DNA of 64,000 nt from Martinezella rhizogenes (GCA_013322215.1 JAAMEZ010000021.1:434001-498000), one strand, 5' to 3'; shown: positions 27,198 to 36,821, numbered from the stretch's first letter. Numbers and translations are program-made. Notes: generated by a model from the letters alone, not told the origin.

Positions 27198-28049
27198 TCA
27201 GAGAGAAGCGATTTCCCGCGTCTTCGGCTGACCCTGAGCTGCATTCGAGACGCTTTCCCATGCGTCCCAGGTTGCAAGACGCGCGGCGTAGGCAGAGCGC
27301 ACGACAGGAAGCCCTTCGGTGCCAAGGAACAATCTGAGCGGTGGTGTCTCCATGTCGACGATCTGCAGAACGGCATCCACCGTTGCCTCGGGATCGCCAA
27401 AAGCGATGTTGGCCGCATGGGCGAAGATGCTGGCCCTGAGGTCCGCGTAGACATCAAGACCTGCCGAGATTTTCAGAGACGTTTGGCTGGAGAAGCCGGT
27501 CGCATAGGCGCCGGGCTCCAGCATCGTGACCTTGATGCCAAAGCCGGCGACTTCTTGTGCAAGACTTTCGTGCATCGCCTCGAACGCCCATTTGGAGGCG
27601 TGATAGAACCCGATGATCGGGCTTGCGACCAGGCCGGCGACACTGGAAACGCCGATGATATGGCCGTTGCCCTGCTTGCGTAGCAGCGGCAGAGCGGCTT
27701 GGATCACGCGTAGCGTGCCGAAGAAGTTGGTCTCAAATTCCGCCTTGATGTCGGTTTCCGCTGTTTCCTCGACTGCACCGACCAGCGCGTAGCCGGCATT
27801 GTTCAGGATGACATCCAGTCTGCCGAAATGGCCATGTGCGCGCTCCACGACACCACGAACTTGATCGGCATCGGTGACATCAAGGGCGAGCGGCAGAACC
27901 GCATCGCCATACCGAACGGAGAGATCGGCGACACTTTCGAGCGAGCGTGCCGTCGCTGCGACCTTGTCACCGCGGTTGAGGGCAGCTTCCGCCCAGATAC
28001 GACCGAACCCTCGTGAGGCGCCGGTGATGAACCAGACTTTGCCAGACAT
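27198..28049 (-). CDS. SDR family oxidoreductase
   Basis: This is a 283-residue short-chain dehydrogenase of the longer type used on retinol-, steroid- or ketone-like substrates. Motifs are TGASRGFGR near residues 10-18, NNAGYALVG, catalytic serine in ISG/VSSVAGLV, and YHASKWAFEAMHESLA with the Y-x3-K pair. The ATG at 28049 has AAGGAG seven bases upstream. It follows an AraC regulator gene in the same direction after 191 bases, and that regulator may control it. The substrate is unknown. Confidence 0.92.
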   Translation of the reverse strand: MSGKVWFITGASRGFGRIWAEAALNRGDKVAATARSLESVADLSVRYGDAVLPLALDVTDADQVRGVVERAHGHFGRLDVILNNAGYALVGAVEETAETDIKAEFETNFFGTLRVIQAALPLLRKQGNGHIIGVSSVAGLVASPIIGFYHASKWAFEAMHESLAQEVAGFGIKVTMLEPGAYATGFSSQTSLKISAGLDVYADLRASIFAHAANIAFGDPEATVDAVLQIVDMETPPLRLFLGTEGLPVVRSAYAARLATWDAWESVSNAAQGQPKTREIASL

Positions 28050-28240
28050 TCTAATCTCCTTGAATTGATTGCTTGCTTCGGATGCCCCGGCACCTTTTGG
28101 TACCGGCAAGGGCGTGCCGGCGCAGTCGCCAACGGCGCCAATCGGATTGCGACAGGCGCCAAAGGATTCCTGTCATTCGATACTGGAAATTGGTTTCGTG
28201 GTTCGGCGCCAAGAACGGAGCGCGTCCACTCCGATTGGCA

Positions 28241-29275
28241 TCAATGCAATGAAGGGATCACGGGCGCGTCCCGCCCGTTCAATTCGCGCCATTGCAGCGG
28301 CGTCAGCCCTTCCCAGTCGCGAAACGCACGATAGAAGGAGCTACGATCCTGATAGCCCAGCAAACATGCGACCTCGTCGATGTCGGTGGTCGGATTGGAC
28401 AGAAGCTGGCGTCCGAGGTCCTGGCGAGCTTCCGACAGCAACTCGCGGAACGTCTTTCCCTCATCAGTGATGCGGCGCTGAAGCGTTCGTTCGCTCATGT
28501 TGAGGTCCTGGGCGACCTGAGACAGCTCCGGGCGACCGCTTGCCAAGCTTCGCTTCAGCACGACCTTGACCTGGTCGCCGATGGAGCTGCGGGCCTGCAA
28601 TTCACCCATGGCCGCGGCAAGCGCGGGCGTCAGGATCTCCAGGAGCTCGGGGTTGTGCCCGGGAAATGGCCGGTCGAGATCGGAGGATTTCAGAACAAGC
28701 GTATTCCGGGGAGCACCGTATTTGATCGTGCATCCGAAGAAAGCTTGATAGAGATCGCTCTTCGGCCCCGCACGCATGAATTCGACCCGGACAGGTGTAA
28801 TCGGCTGGTTGGTTCCTCGACGTCCAAGTTCAACCAGGAAAGCAAAGGCGACATCCGTGGCGATAGCCGGCTCCGGCTCGTTGGCGTAAATCCAGTCGCT
28901 CGTGATCGAGACTTCGCCTTTCTCTTCGCTGAAACTCAACTGCTCGGGGGTGCAGAGCCGCTTGAAGCGCGCGACGCGGTAGAGACCATCGCGATAGTCC
29001 CTGGCATGAAAGGCCGCAAGCGTCGACGGCGGATGAACGGCGGTATCGGCTTCGCGGACCAGCCGAAGCCCCAATGCAGGCTCCGGCACAAGCTCCTCGA
29101 GCGCCCGGAATATGGCAAAATACTGCGCCGTCGTCACCATGCCGCTGTCACTCAGGTGCAGCGTGCCGGGAAGCCGCGCCTGACGCAGCACCGCGGACGG
29201 CGGCAAGCCGATCCTTTCGACCGCACGCCAGAACGCCTGGGGAACCTTGCATTTATCCGCCGGTATTGCCGTCAT
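28241..29275 (-). CDS. AraC family regulator with arabinose-binding-like N-terminal domain
   Basis: This is a regulator of about 344 residues. The N-terminal domain of about 190 residues is the ligand-binding type PF12625 (FWRAVERIGLPPSAVLRQARLP, ALGLRLVREAD, then VEFMRAGP, YQAFFGCTIKYGAPRNTLVL). The C-terminal AraC helix-turn-helix pair spans about 240-340 (LSQVAQDLNMSERTLQRRI, LLGYQDRSSFYRAFRDWEGLTP). An ATG nine codons further upstream (29302) is also possible, but the one at 29275 has AAGAGG nine bases before it. It sits between two SDR genes on the same strand and is the natural candidate to regulate them. Confidence 0.92.
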   Translation of the reverse strand: MTAIPADKCKVPQAFWRAVERIGLPPSAVLRQARLPGTLHLSDSGMVTTAQYFAIFRALEELVPEPALGLRLVREADTAVHPPSTLAAFHARDYRDGLYRVARFKRLCTPEQLSFSEEKGEVSITSDWIYANEPEPAIATDVAFAFLVELGRRGTNQPITPVRVEFMRAGPKSDLYQAFFGCTIKYGAPRNTLVLKSSDLDRPFPGHNPELLEILTPALAAAMGELQARSSIGDQVKVVLKRSLASGRPELSQVAQDLNMSERTLQRRITDEGKTFRELLSEARQDLGRQLLSNPTTDIDEVACLLGYQDRSSFYRAFRDWEGLTPLQWRELNGRDAPVIPSLH

Positions 29276-29333
29276 CCGGATTAGCCTCTTGGGAACGCTC
29301 ATAAAGGGATGCTGGGTTCCGTTGCCCGAAACT

Positions 29334-30164
29334 CTATCGCATCTGGCTCATGATGATACGATCGAACATGCGGTCGCCAAACCATTTGCGAATGGCGATC
29401 ATCGGCTTGGCGTATTTGCCGGCAACATAGCGCGTGCGCGGTCTTTTGGCTGCCACCGCCGTCGACACGACATCGGCAATGACCTTCGGATTCGTACCAC
29501 GGCCATGCCCATAGGCTTCCCTGGTCGTCTTGGCGACGGCCTGCGAGACCTTGGCGTAGGCACTCGCGGCCGAGCGCTTGATGAGGCCGTCGGCGACCAC
29601 ATCGCCGAATCCGGTCTCGATCAGGCCCGGCTCAACGATCACGACATTGATGCCGAAGGGTGCCAGCTCCAACCGCAGGCTGTCTGACCAGCCTTCGAGC
29701 GCATGCTTGGTGGCATGATACCAGGCACCGAGCAGCGTATAGATCTTGCCGCCCATCGACGTGATGTTAATGATGGTGCCCGAGCCGCGCTGCCGCATCG
29801 CCGGCAGGAGAAGCTGCGTCAGGCGAGCCGGACCGAAGACGTTGACCTCGAACTGGTATCTGGCCTCATCGAGCGGAATGTCCTCGACCGGCCCGTAAAG
29901 TCCGAAGCCTGCATTGTTGACCAGGACGTCGACGCCGCCGCTTTCCATCAGGATTGTGTTAACGGCAGCCTGAATCTCATTGTCGTCGGAAATATCCATC
30001 TGCAGGCTGCGCGCACCGATCTTCTCCAGATCTATCATTTTGTCGACGCTGCGAGCCGCCACGTAGACCCGGAAGCCGTCGGCGATGAGGCGCTTGGCGA
30101 TTTCCTTGCCCATGCCGGAGGATGCACCGGTCACGAGTGCTGTTTTCTTGCGATTGTCGATCAT
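29334..30164 (-). CDS. SDR family oxidoreductase
   Basis: This is a 276-residue short-chain dehydrogenase. It has TGASSGMGKEIA after a short N terminus, NNAGFGLYG, catalytic serine in NITSMGGK, and YHATKHALEGWSD with Y-x3-K. The ATG at 30164 is preceded by GAGAGG; the longer open frame upstream lacks protein character. It is followed after 31 bases by the AraC regulator gene, so the two are probably one transcript. It is similar in type to the SDR at 27198, but the two sequences differ clearly, so they are not a recent duplication. Confidence 0.92.
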   Translation of the reverse strand: MIDNRKKTALVTGASSGMGKEIAKRLIADGFRVYVAARSVDKMIDLEKIGARSLQMDISDDNEIQAAVNTILMESGGVDVLVNNAGFGLYGPVEDIPLDEARYQFEVNVFGPARLTQLLLPAMRQRGSGTIINITSMGGKIYTLLGAWYHATKHALEGWSDSLRLELAPFGINVVIVEPGLIETGFGDVVADGLIKRSAASAYAKVSQAVAKTTREAYGHGRGTNPKVIADVVSTAVAAKRPRTRYVAGKYAKPMIAIRKWFGDRMFDRIIMSQMR

Positions 30165-30500
30165 GTTTGCCTCTCTGTTTGTGAGATTACAGATAAGACC
30201 CCGCCAGCATAAGGTCATTGACGGAACATGCCATCACAGTTGCATATTGCGCCAATGAGGACCTTGATGGCGCCAAGAAAAATTGCCGTTCGAAGGAGCC
30301 GCGTCGTTCGTAGTCGGGGAGACAAGCCAGCAACGGTTCCGTCGCATCCTGGGAACGCAGGTCGGCTGTACTCAACAAATCGGGCGGATGCCGCCTCATG
30401 CGGCATCCGCCCGACGCCGAACCGGCGAGTTCCCAGCATGTGCGGGGGCGCTATTTATGTTGGAAACCCGTCGGCCGAACTCATGCCCGCAATCGCAGAG
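30165..30500. other. Intergenic region between DUF2147 and SDR genes
   Basis: In these 336 bases the only clear element is a strong hairpin at 30381-30413, listed separately as a terminator. The remainder, upstream of the SDR gene at 30164, should contain its promoter; no coding frame is convincing. Confidence 0.5.
30372..30413 (-). terminator. Rho-independent terminator of the DUF2147 gene
   Basis: The 14-base arms CGGGCGGATGCCGC (30381-30394) and GCGGCATCCGCCCG (30400-30413) are perfectly complementary around a five-base loop. Read on the minus strand, the stem is followed by ATTTGTT. It lies 88 bases after the stop of the DUF2147 gene and in front of the SDR gene. The tail is only moderately T-rich. 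Confidence 0.75.
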
Positions 30501-30974
30501 TTAGGTGCCAACGCGGTGGAAAGCACGTGTCTGTCCGAGAGCGGAGATGCCGATATAGCCGCGGAGATTCATTTTGCCGCCTTGCATGGTGATCTGGCAT
30601 TTATAGGTACGGCCAGAGGAGCCGTCGTAAAGCGAACCGCCGGTCCAACTGCCATCGTTCCAATGGAGGCCAGTGATGAAGACGACATTCTTCATCGAGC
30701 GGGAGCGCAGGGCCGGATCCGGGTTTTTGCCGTCCTTCTTGAAGGTGACGTTATCGGCCTCCATCAGTTGATTGCCATAAAGCAGTCGCGCTCGGAATTC
30801 CGTTCCGGCCTTGAACATATCGAGCTTCACGCTTCCGTCGTCAGCCTGCCATGTGCCGACGATGGCGTCGGCCGGCGAAGCCTGCTGCGCATGAGCCGCC
30901 GGCACCGCAGCCAGTCCGATTGTTGCCACTGCCAGGAATATGGCAGATCGCCTTGAAACCTTTGACACGTTCAT
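30501..30974 (-). CDS. DUF2147 family exported protein
   Basis: The 157-residue protein has a signal peptide (RRSAIFLAVATIGLAAVPAAHAQ, cleavage near residue 30) and a DUF2147 domain: DAIVGTWQADDGSVKLDMFK, FRARLLYGNQ, then VFITGLHWNDGSW, GGSLYDGSSGRTYKCQITM and the closing LRGYIGISALGQTRAFHR. These domains form a small lipocalin-like barrel in the periplasm with unknown ligand. The ATG at 30974 has AAGAGG about nine bases upstream. It is transcribed alone and ends in a strong terminator. Confidence 0.9.
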   Translation of the reverse strand: MNVSKVSRRSAIFLAVATIGLAAVPAAHAQQASPADAIVGTWQADDGSVKLDMFKAGTEFRARLLYGNQLMEADNVTFKKDGKNPDPALRSRSMKNVVFITGLHWNDGSWTGGSLYDGSSGRTYKCQITMQGGKMNLRGYIGISALGQTRAFHRVGT

Positions 30975-31706
30975 AGATGAAAACCTCTTGAATAAATCGA
31001 TGTTGGTGCATCCGCGTGGGAAAGACGAGAAGCCTCGCTCCGGCTTGCCATCTCTCTCACGAGTACCGTACCGGCCGATTTGCACCGGCCTGGGGTAAGT
31101 CCGATGCTGCTTGTTGTCGCCGGACCCTGGAAAAGACTAACGGCCTCCGGGGCCTTCAGCAGTGACCGAACACGTCAATCCAGTTGCAACGTCCGCCAAC
31201 GAGCTAACTCTGCCGACTGGCGGTGATCCGATAGACCGCGGCTGGTGGGAGATTTCGAAAATACGGTCAACCAACGTTGCGCTCAGATCGAGATGATCAA
31301 GAGCTGACGGGGGACAGGACACTTGCTCATATAGGTGAACTAGTAAAATGCGCCGCCGTGCCTCAAGTGCCGGAAAGCTCCGCCGAGGATAGAGACGAAC
31401 TGATCGCTCATCTCGACCATGTCGACGAGAATCGAGAATGTTGAACGGCGTGTCCTTAGCCAAGGAATAGTGTGTCGCGTTCATCCCTTGAGCACACCGC
31501 CAAAAGCAAACTTTGTCGCGTTAGACAGACGCTCTGCAGTTTTGACTCTGCCGTAAGCAGAGCTTACCGTTCGCGGCAGATTTTTCGACATTTACAATGG
31601 TTTTATAAAATTGGAGGCTGCGCACATAGAAGCCAATTCTTTGTGCCGTCAGCGCTCATATTGCGTCGTGCACCGTAAAGCTTCACATCGACAACGGGGT
31701 GCCGAC
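30975..31706. other. Intergenic region, DUF2147 / flavin monooxygenase (divergent)
   Basis: In these 732 bases no gene is supported. A minus-strand frame of 115 codons at 31137-31484 and its plus-strand counterpart show no family features. The part near 31560-31620 is AT-rich (TTTTCGACATTTAC, TTTTATAAAATTGGAGG) and may hold the promoter of the monooxygenase operon. Confidence 0.4.
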
Positions 31707-33071
31707 ATGACCAAGAAGCAGATGAAACTGGGGCTCTCCATGCGATACATGGGCTACCATGTCGGAGCCTGGAGGCACCGGGACACCATCAAGGGCGGGA
31801 ACTCAATGCTCAAGTCCTTTCTCGGCGTCGCCCAGACGGCCGAGCGCGCGAAATTCGACATGCTCTTCTTGGCGGACGGCATCGGAGTTCGACTGGACGA
31901 CAAGCCGAAGGGGTCGCTTTGCCGCTCCCATCATAATGTCGAGCTGGAGCCGCTGACACTGCTTTCAGCGTTAGCTGCGCTTACGCAAAACATCGGCCTC
32001 GTCGCCACTGCCTCGACCACCTACAACGAGCCTTTCCATATCGCCCGCAAGTACGGCTCGTTAGACCAGATAAGCGGCGGACGCGCCGCCTGGAATGTTG
32101 TGACCTCCTGGTCGGACCAGGAAGCGTGGAACTTCTCGATGAGCAAGCAGCTCGATTACGATACGCGCTACGAGCGCGCTGCGGAATTCGTCGATGTCGT
32201 CACGGGTCTCTGGGACAGCTGGGACGAAGACGCGTTCATCATCGACAAGGAATCAGGGGTCTTTTTCGACGACCAAAAAATGCATGTGCTCGATCACGTC
32301 GGAAAGCACTTTTCCGTACGCGGTCCGCTCAGCGTCCGCCGGTCGCCGCAGGGTCGGCCCATCCTGGTCCAGGCTGGCGTCTCCGAGCCCGGCCAACAGA
32401 TCGCCGCGCAGCACTGCGACATGGTCTTCATGGCCAAGAACGATCTGAGATCAGCCCAAGACTACTACGGCTCCGTCAAGGATCGTCTCGAAGGATACGG
32501 ACGCAAGCGCAGCGACCTTCTGATGATGCTAGGGCTCACTCCGATCGTCGGGCGCACGCGTGAAGAAGCGCAGGAGAAATACGAGGAGCTGGAATCGCTG
32601 ATCGATCCGGTTGTCGGCCTGCAACTCCTGTATCGTTCCTTCGGCGATCTCTCGCATTTGCCGCTCGACGGCCCCGTGCCGAAGCCCGATCTCGAAAAGG
32701 TCGGCCTCAAGAGCAGCGCGCAGATGTACTACGATCTGGCCCAGAAGCAGAACCTGACGATCCGCCAGCTCTACAAGAAGCTCGGCATGGCGCAGGAACA
32801 CAAGACAGTCGTCGGCACGGCCAAGGACGTCGCCGACGAAATGCAGAGCTGGTTCGAAGCGGGTGCCGCCGACGGCTTCAACATCACGCCGACGCACTTG
32901 CCACAGGGCATCGATGATTTCGTCGAACTGGTGCTGCCGGAGCTGCGCAAGCGCGGCCTCTTCCGCGAGGAGTACGAAGGCAGGACCCTTCGCGACAACC
33001 TGGGTCTACCCGTTCCGGCAAGCCGCTACGAGCAGATCTCGGCCGGCAACGACAAGCTGATAGCAAGCTGA
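31707..33071 (+). CDS. FMN-dependent monooxygenase, NtaA/SnaA/DszA group
   Basis: This is a 454-residue luciferase-like monooxygenase of the two-component type that uses reduced FMN from a partner reductase. Family marks are the start KLGLSMRYMGYHVGAWRH, DMLFLADGIG, LEPLTLLSALAALTQNIGLV, the YNEPFHIARKYGSLDQISGGR active-site region and AWNVVTSW, GRPILVQAGVSEPGQQ. Known relatives oxidise nitrilotriacetate, EDTA, dibenzothiophene sulfone or alkane sulfonates, so an N- or S-containing organic substrate is likely. The ATG at 31707 is chosen because upstream text is not protein-like. It is followed after 19 bases by a flavin reductase gene, its expected electron donor. Confidence 0.93.
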   Translation: MTKKQMKLGLSMRYMGYHVGAWRHRDTIKGGNSMLKSFLGVAQTAERAKFDMLFLADGIGVRLDDKPKGSLCRSHHNVELEPLTLLSALAALTQNIGLVATASTTYNEPFHIARKYGSLDQISGGRAAWNVVTSWSDQEAWNFSMSKQLDYDTRYERAAEFVDVVTGLWDSWDEDAFIIDKESGVFFDDQKMHVLDHVGKHFSVRGPLSVRRSPQGRPILVQAGVSEPGQQIAAQHCDMVFMAKNDLRSAQDYYGSVKDRLEGYGRKRSDLLMMLGLTPIVGRTREEAQEKYEELESLIDPVVGLQLLYRSFGDLSHLPLDGPVPKPDLEKVGLKSSAQMYYDLAQKQNLTIRQLYKKLGMAQEHKTVVGTAKDVADEMQSWFEAGAADGFNITPTHLPQGIDDFVELVLPELRKRGLFREEYEGRTLRDNLGLPVPASRYEQISAGNDKLIAS

Positions 33072-33090
33072 CATCGAAGGAGTCTGAGAC

Positions 33091-34083
33091 ATGCACGGCA
33101 TAGCCACACCAGACGCCGCACTTCCAGATCTCAAACAGCCGGTCGAAGAGGGCGACCCGGTGGAGGACGATCGCATGTTCCGAAGATGCCTCGGCCAATA
33201 CGGAACAGGCATCGCCATCATAACCACCGATACCGAGGGCCGCCGCGCCGCCGTCACGGTCAACTCGTTCTCATCGGTATCGCTCGATCCACCGCTAATC
33301 CTGTGGTCGATCGCGCGAACCTCCCGTAGCTTTTCGATCTTCACCGGCGGTGGACACTTTGCGGTCAACATCCTGTCGTCGCGACAGATGGATGTCTCTC
33401 GCCACTTCTCCAGCAAGCTCGAAGACAAGTTCGCCGACAGCGCGTGGACACTGGGAAAGTACGGTTCGCCACTGATCGACGGATGCCTGGCGCATCTGGA
33501 ATGCGAGACAAACACGCTAGTTGAAGGTGGAGACCACGTCATCATCATCGGCCTCGTCAAGCGGGCACGCCGTTTCGAAGGAATGCCGCTCCTCTTCTCC
33601 CAAGGGCAGTATAGCGTCCCGGAATCCCACCCCGAGACGTCCCCCACCCCGGAGGCAAGCGGCGCCGTGTCGGATACGACGTCCGAAGGCACCATCGTCT
33701 CGCAGATATTCGAGGCTCACAACCTACTTTCTTCCGTGTTCGACGAGCACCGCCGTGCCGAAGGCGTCGATATCTCCGTCGCTCGCGTTCTGGCCTGCCT
33801 TTACGACGCGAAGGGCCTGAAGTCCGATCAACTGGCCGCGGCGACCTATCTTGGCCAAAGGGATACCGAGGACGCGATAACCGAGCTGGTGAGCCGCTCG
33901 CTGCTGGTGAACAATCAGGGACAGCTGTCGCTTACGCCCGAAGGAAGGAAGGTCCGGGAGGCAATCAAGAGGCGCTGGCAGGACTTCCAGCAGGCGCAGA
34001 TTGCCGGTATTCCCGAAGCTGATCTCAAGAGCACGATCCGGGCGCTGTCGAAGTTGATCGATCAAAACAAGACGATGCAGTAA
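33091..34083 (+). CDS. Flavin reductase with C-terminal MarR-like domain
   Basis: The 330-residue protein has two parts. Residues 28-190 are a flavin reductase domain of the HpaC/FMN-binding split-barrel type (FRRCLGQYGTGIAIITTDTEG, VTVNSFSSVSLDPPLILWSI, FAVNILSSRQ, GDHVIIIGLVKRARR). After a linker rich in Pro, Ser and Thr, residues 212-325 form a winged-helix, MarR-like domain (VDISVARVLACLYDAKGLKSDQ, LGQRDTEDAITELVSRSLLV). This layout matches the C1 reductase of Acinetobacter p-hydroxyphenylacetate hydroxylase, where the MarR-like part binds substrate and releases an inhibition of the reductase. That role here is inferred. It supplies FMNH2 to the monooxygenase just upstream. Confidence 0.92.
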   Translation: MHGIATPDAALPDLKQPVEEGDPVEDDRMFRRCLGQYGTGIAIITTDTEGRRAAVTVNSFSSVSLDPPLILWSIARTSRSFSIFTGGGHFAVNILSSRQMDVSRHFSSKLEDKFADSAWTLGKYGSPLIDGCLAHLECETNTLVEGGDHVIIIGLVKRARRFEGMPLLFSQGQYSVPESHPETSPTPEASGAVSDTTSEGTIVSQIFEAHNLLSSVFDEHRRAEGVDISVARVLACLYDAKGLKSDQLAAATYLGQRDTEDAITELVSRSLLVNNQGQLSLTPEGRKVREAIKRRWQDFQQAQIAGIPEADLKSTIRALSKLIDQNKTMQ

Positions 34084-34095
34084 TCGGAGCCTTTA

Positions 34096-35700
34096 ATGAA
34101 CTGGGACTATATCGTCATCGGCGCCGGATCGGCAGGTTGCGTTCTTGCCAATCGGCTGAGCGCCGATCCCTCGATCAAGGTGCTGATTCTCGAAGCCGGC
34201 GGAAGCGATAAGAAATTCAACATCATGATGCCGTCGCTTGCGTTCAAGGCGATGGCCGACAAGCGCACCAACTGGAAGTTCATGGCCGAACCGGACCCGA
34301 CACGCAACAACCGCCGGGACATGGTGCCGCGCGGCAAGGTCCTTGGCGGTTCCAGTTCGATCAATGCCATGTTCTATGTGCGCGGCAATCGTGGCGACTA
34401 CGACCATTGGGCCCAACTCGGCAACCGCGGCTGGTCCTATGATGATGTTCTCCCTTACTTCAAAAAGGTGGAGGACAATCGCGACGGCGTGACCGATATC
34501 TACGGCAAGAACGGCCCGATCGTCGTCAGCGCCGTGCGCAAGCCGCCGAAGCTCGCGCATGTCTTCATCGAGGCGATGAAGGAACTCGGCTACCCCCACA
34601 ATCCGGCCTACAACGCGGAACCGACCGAAGGCGTTGCCGTCAGCCACGTGACCCAACACATGGGGATCCGGTTCAGCGCCGCGCGAGGATACCTCGACCC
34701 TATCAAGTCCCGACCGAACCTGACGATCATCACCGGCGCATTGGTGCGAAAAGTCATGTTCGAGGGCCGGCGGGCATCTGGCGTGGAGTTCCAGGTCGAC
34801 GGTAAGCAACGCATCGAGCGCTGCTGCGGCGAAATCATCATCGCTGCAAGCGCCATCAACTCCCCGAAGCTGCTCATGCTCTCCGGCATCGGCCCGGCCG
34901 AGCAGCTCAAGGCGCATGGCATCCCGGTCTTGCAGGATAGCCCCGGCGTTGGACGCAACCTTCAGGAACATGCCAGCACGCAGGTGAAGGCATATGTGAA
35001 CATCAAGACGCCGAACCAGGAGTTCAACCTCCTCGGTATCCTGAAATATGGTGCGCAGTTCCTGTTCGACCGCTCTGGCTACGCCACCTACACCTATACG
35101 GGCATGGGGCTGATCCGCACCCGTCCCGAGCTCGAATATCCTGACATCCAGTATCACTTCGGTGCGTTCTCCGCGAACTACACCGACGAGGGAATCGAGA
35201 TGCAGAAGGAGGCGGCGATCAATCTACAGCCGAATGTCAACAATTCGCGCAGCCGTGGCTATCTGGAGCTGCGCTCGGCCGACCCGAACGAACAGCCTAA
35301 GATCCAGTTGAACCTCCTGAGTGATCCTTACGACATCGAAACCCTGATGGCCGGTGGCCGGATTGCGCGGGCGGCGCTGCAATCGAAGGCGTTCGCCCCT
35401 TATATTACCGGCGAGATGAAGCCCGGCAAGGATGTCCAAACGGATGACGAATGGATCGCCTATATGCGCGAGAACGCAAGTGGCAGCTACCATCCGTGCG
35501 GTACCTGCAAGATGGGGATAGACCCCGCGGCGGTCGTCACTCCCGACCTTAAAGTCATTGGCGTCGAAGGGCTGCGCGTCGTGGATTCCTCGATCATTCC
35601 GCAGATACCGAGCTGCAATCTGAACGCGATCAGCATGGCGATCGGCGAAAAGGGCGCCGACCTCATCCTGCAGGATCGGGCCGCGCGCGCCGCTGCTTGA
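34096..35700 (+). CDS. GMC family oxidoreductase, choline dehydrogenase-like
   Basis: This is a 534-residue FAD enzyme of the glucose-methanol-choline family. It has the ADP-binding motif IVIGAGSAGCVLANRLS at the N terminus, the FAD-contacting GGSSSINAMFYVRG with DYDHW, the second signature ASAINSPKLLMLSGIGP near residues 250-270, and the catalytic SYHPCGTCKMG histidine region near 460. The family oxidises alcohols to aldehydes, and the closest text is to choline dehydrogenase-like proteins. GGAG lies upstream of the ATG and the gene is 12 bases after the flavin reductase gene, so it is in the monooxygenase operon. A betaine-type importer downstream supports a quaternary amine or amino alcohol as substrate. 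Confidence 0.93.
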   Translation: MNWDYIVIGAGSAGCVLANRLSADPSIKVLILEAGGSDKKFNIMMPSLAFKAMADKRTNWKFMAEPDPTRNNRRDMVPRGKVLGGSSSINAMFYVRGNRGDYDHWAQLGNRGWSYDDVLPYFKKVEDNRDGVTDIYGKNGPIVVSAVRKPPKLAHVFIEAMKELGYPHNPAYNAEPTEGVAVSHVTQHMGIRFSAARGYLDPIKSRPNLTIITGALVRKVMFEGRRASGVEFQVDGKQRIERCCGEIIIAASAINSPKLLMLSGIGPAEQLKAHGIPVLQDSPGVGRNLQEHASTQVKAYVNIKTPNQEFNLLGILKYGAQFLFDRSGYATYTYTGMGLIRTRPELEYPDIQYHFGAFSANYTDEGIEMQKEAAINLQPNVNNSRSRGYLELRSADPNEQPKIQLNLLSDPYDIETLMAGGRIARAALQSKAFAPYITGEMKPGKDVQTDDEWIAYMRENASGSYHPCGTCKMGIDPAAVVTPDLKVIGVEGLRVVDSSIIPQIPSCNLNAISMAIGEKGADLILQDRAARAAA

Positions 35701-35728
35701 AGGATCAGAAAACGAAGTTGAGATACGA

Positions 35729-36736
35729 ATGAGCATTCTGTTCACGAAGACCGTCGTTTTCTATATCGTGCCTGACTTCACGATGCTGGCTTTCACATCC
35801 GCTATCGAAGCATTGCGCCTGGCAAACGCCGTTCAGGGAGCGGAGGCCCACCGATGGCGGGTCGTGTCCGGCGATGGGCTACCCGTGAAGGCGAGCTGCG
35901 GCCTCACCATTACGCCGGACGGCTCCATCGCCGGGGAGAAGGCAAATCCACATGCCGCTAAGGCCGACATGGTCGTGGTTTGCTCCGGGTGGCACGTCGA
36001 ACGCGCGGTGGACAGATCGGCCGCAGCTTGGCTCAGGTGGGCACGCAACGCCGGCACCACGATCGCAGGCATTTGCACGGGTGCCTACCTGCTTGCCCAC
36101 GCTGGACTGCTCGCCGGCAAGCGCTGTACGATTCATTGGGAAAACCTGCCTGTTTTTAAGGAAAAGTTTCCAACCGCGATTGCCGTAACAAACCTGATCG
36201 AATGTGATTCCAACATCTATACATGTGCGGGGGGAGCCGCATCCTTCGATCTCATGCTGCATTTCATAGAGCACGAATTCGGAAGGCGGACGTCGCTGGC
36301 GGTTTGCGAGCAGGCGATCTTCGACCGCATCCGTCCACCGTCCGAGCGGCAACGCAGTCTCGTGCGGACGCTCGGCAATCTCAATCCGCTTCTGCTCTCA
36401 GCTGTCGAATTCATGGAGGACGCAATGGCCGAGCAGGCGAGCATCGAAGCCGTTGCCCGCCATATCAAGCTGTCTCGCCGCCAGATGGAACGTATGTTCG
36501 CCAAAGAATTGGCGACATCGCCATCCCGATTTTACCTGGAGCTGCGCCTCGATCGAGCTCGCCTGATGATCCTGCAATCCGGCATGGCCGTCATCGATGT
36601 AGCGGTTGCATGCGGCTTTGTCTCAAGCTCGCATTTCACGAGATGCTATCGCGAGCGCTATGGCGTGTCACCGAATAAGATGAGGGTAAAGAAACCCCGC
36701 AGTGCGCAACTGCAGAACCTTGCCGAGGCGCCCTGA
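35729..36736 (+). CDS. GlxA family AraC-type regulator
   Basis: The 335-residue regulator has an N-terminal DJ-1/PfpI-like domain of about 190 residues (TKTVVFYIVPDFTMLAFTSAIEALRLAN, GICTGAYLLAHAGLL, CTIHWENLPVFKEKFP) and a C-terminal AraC domain at about 225-325 (IEAVARHIKLSRRQMERMFAKEL, ACGFVSSSHFTRCYRERYGVSP). This arrangement is shared with GbdR and CdhR, which control glycine betaine and carnitine catabolism. The neighbouring choline dehydrogenase-like and ProXWV genes fit such a role, but the ligand is inferred only. It is the last gene of the plus-strand operon and is followed by a terminator hairpin. Confidence 0.93.
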   Translation: MSILFTKTVVFYIVPDFTMLAFTSAIEALRLANAVQGAEAHRWRVVSGDGLPVKASCGLTITPDGSIAGEKANPHAAKADMVVVCSGWHVERAVDRSAAAWLRWARNAGTTIAGICTGAYLLAHAGLLAGKRCTIHWENLPVFKEKFPTAIAVTNLIECDSNIYTCAGGAASFDLMLHFIEHEFGRRTSLAVCEQAIFDRIRPPSERQRSLVRTLGNLNPLLLSAVEFMEDAMAEQASIEAVARHIKLSRRQMERMFAKELATSPSRFYLELRLDRARLMILQSGMAVIDVAVACGFVSSSHFTRCYRERYGVSPNKMRVKKPRSAQLQNLAEAP

Positions 36737-36821
36737 GGCTTTGAGGCAACAAGGCAGACCTGCAGCCGTGATCGCCGCTTGGCTCCATGACCAAAATTAC
36801 GGCTATGCGGGTGACACCATG

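Noticed and set aside
31137..31484. 115-codon minus-strand frame between the DUF2147 and monooxygenase genes
   Set aside because: It has no recognisable domain, no clear ribosome site and unlikely composition. It is left as intergenic.
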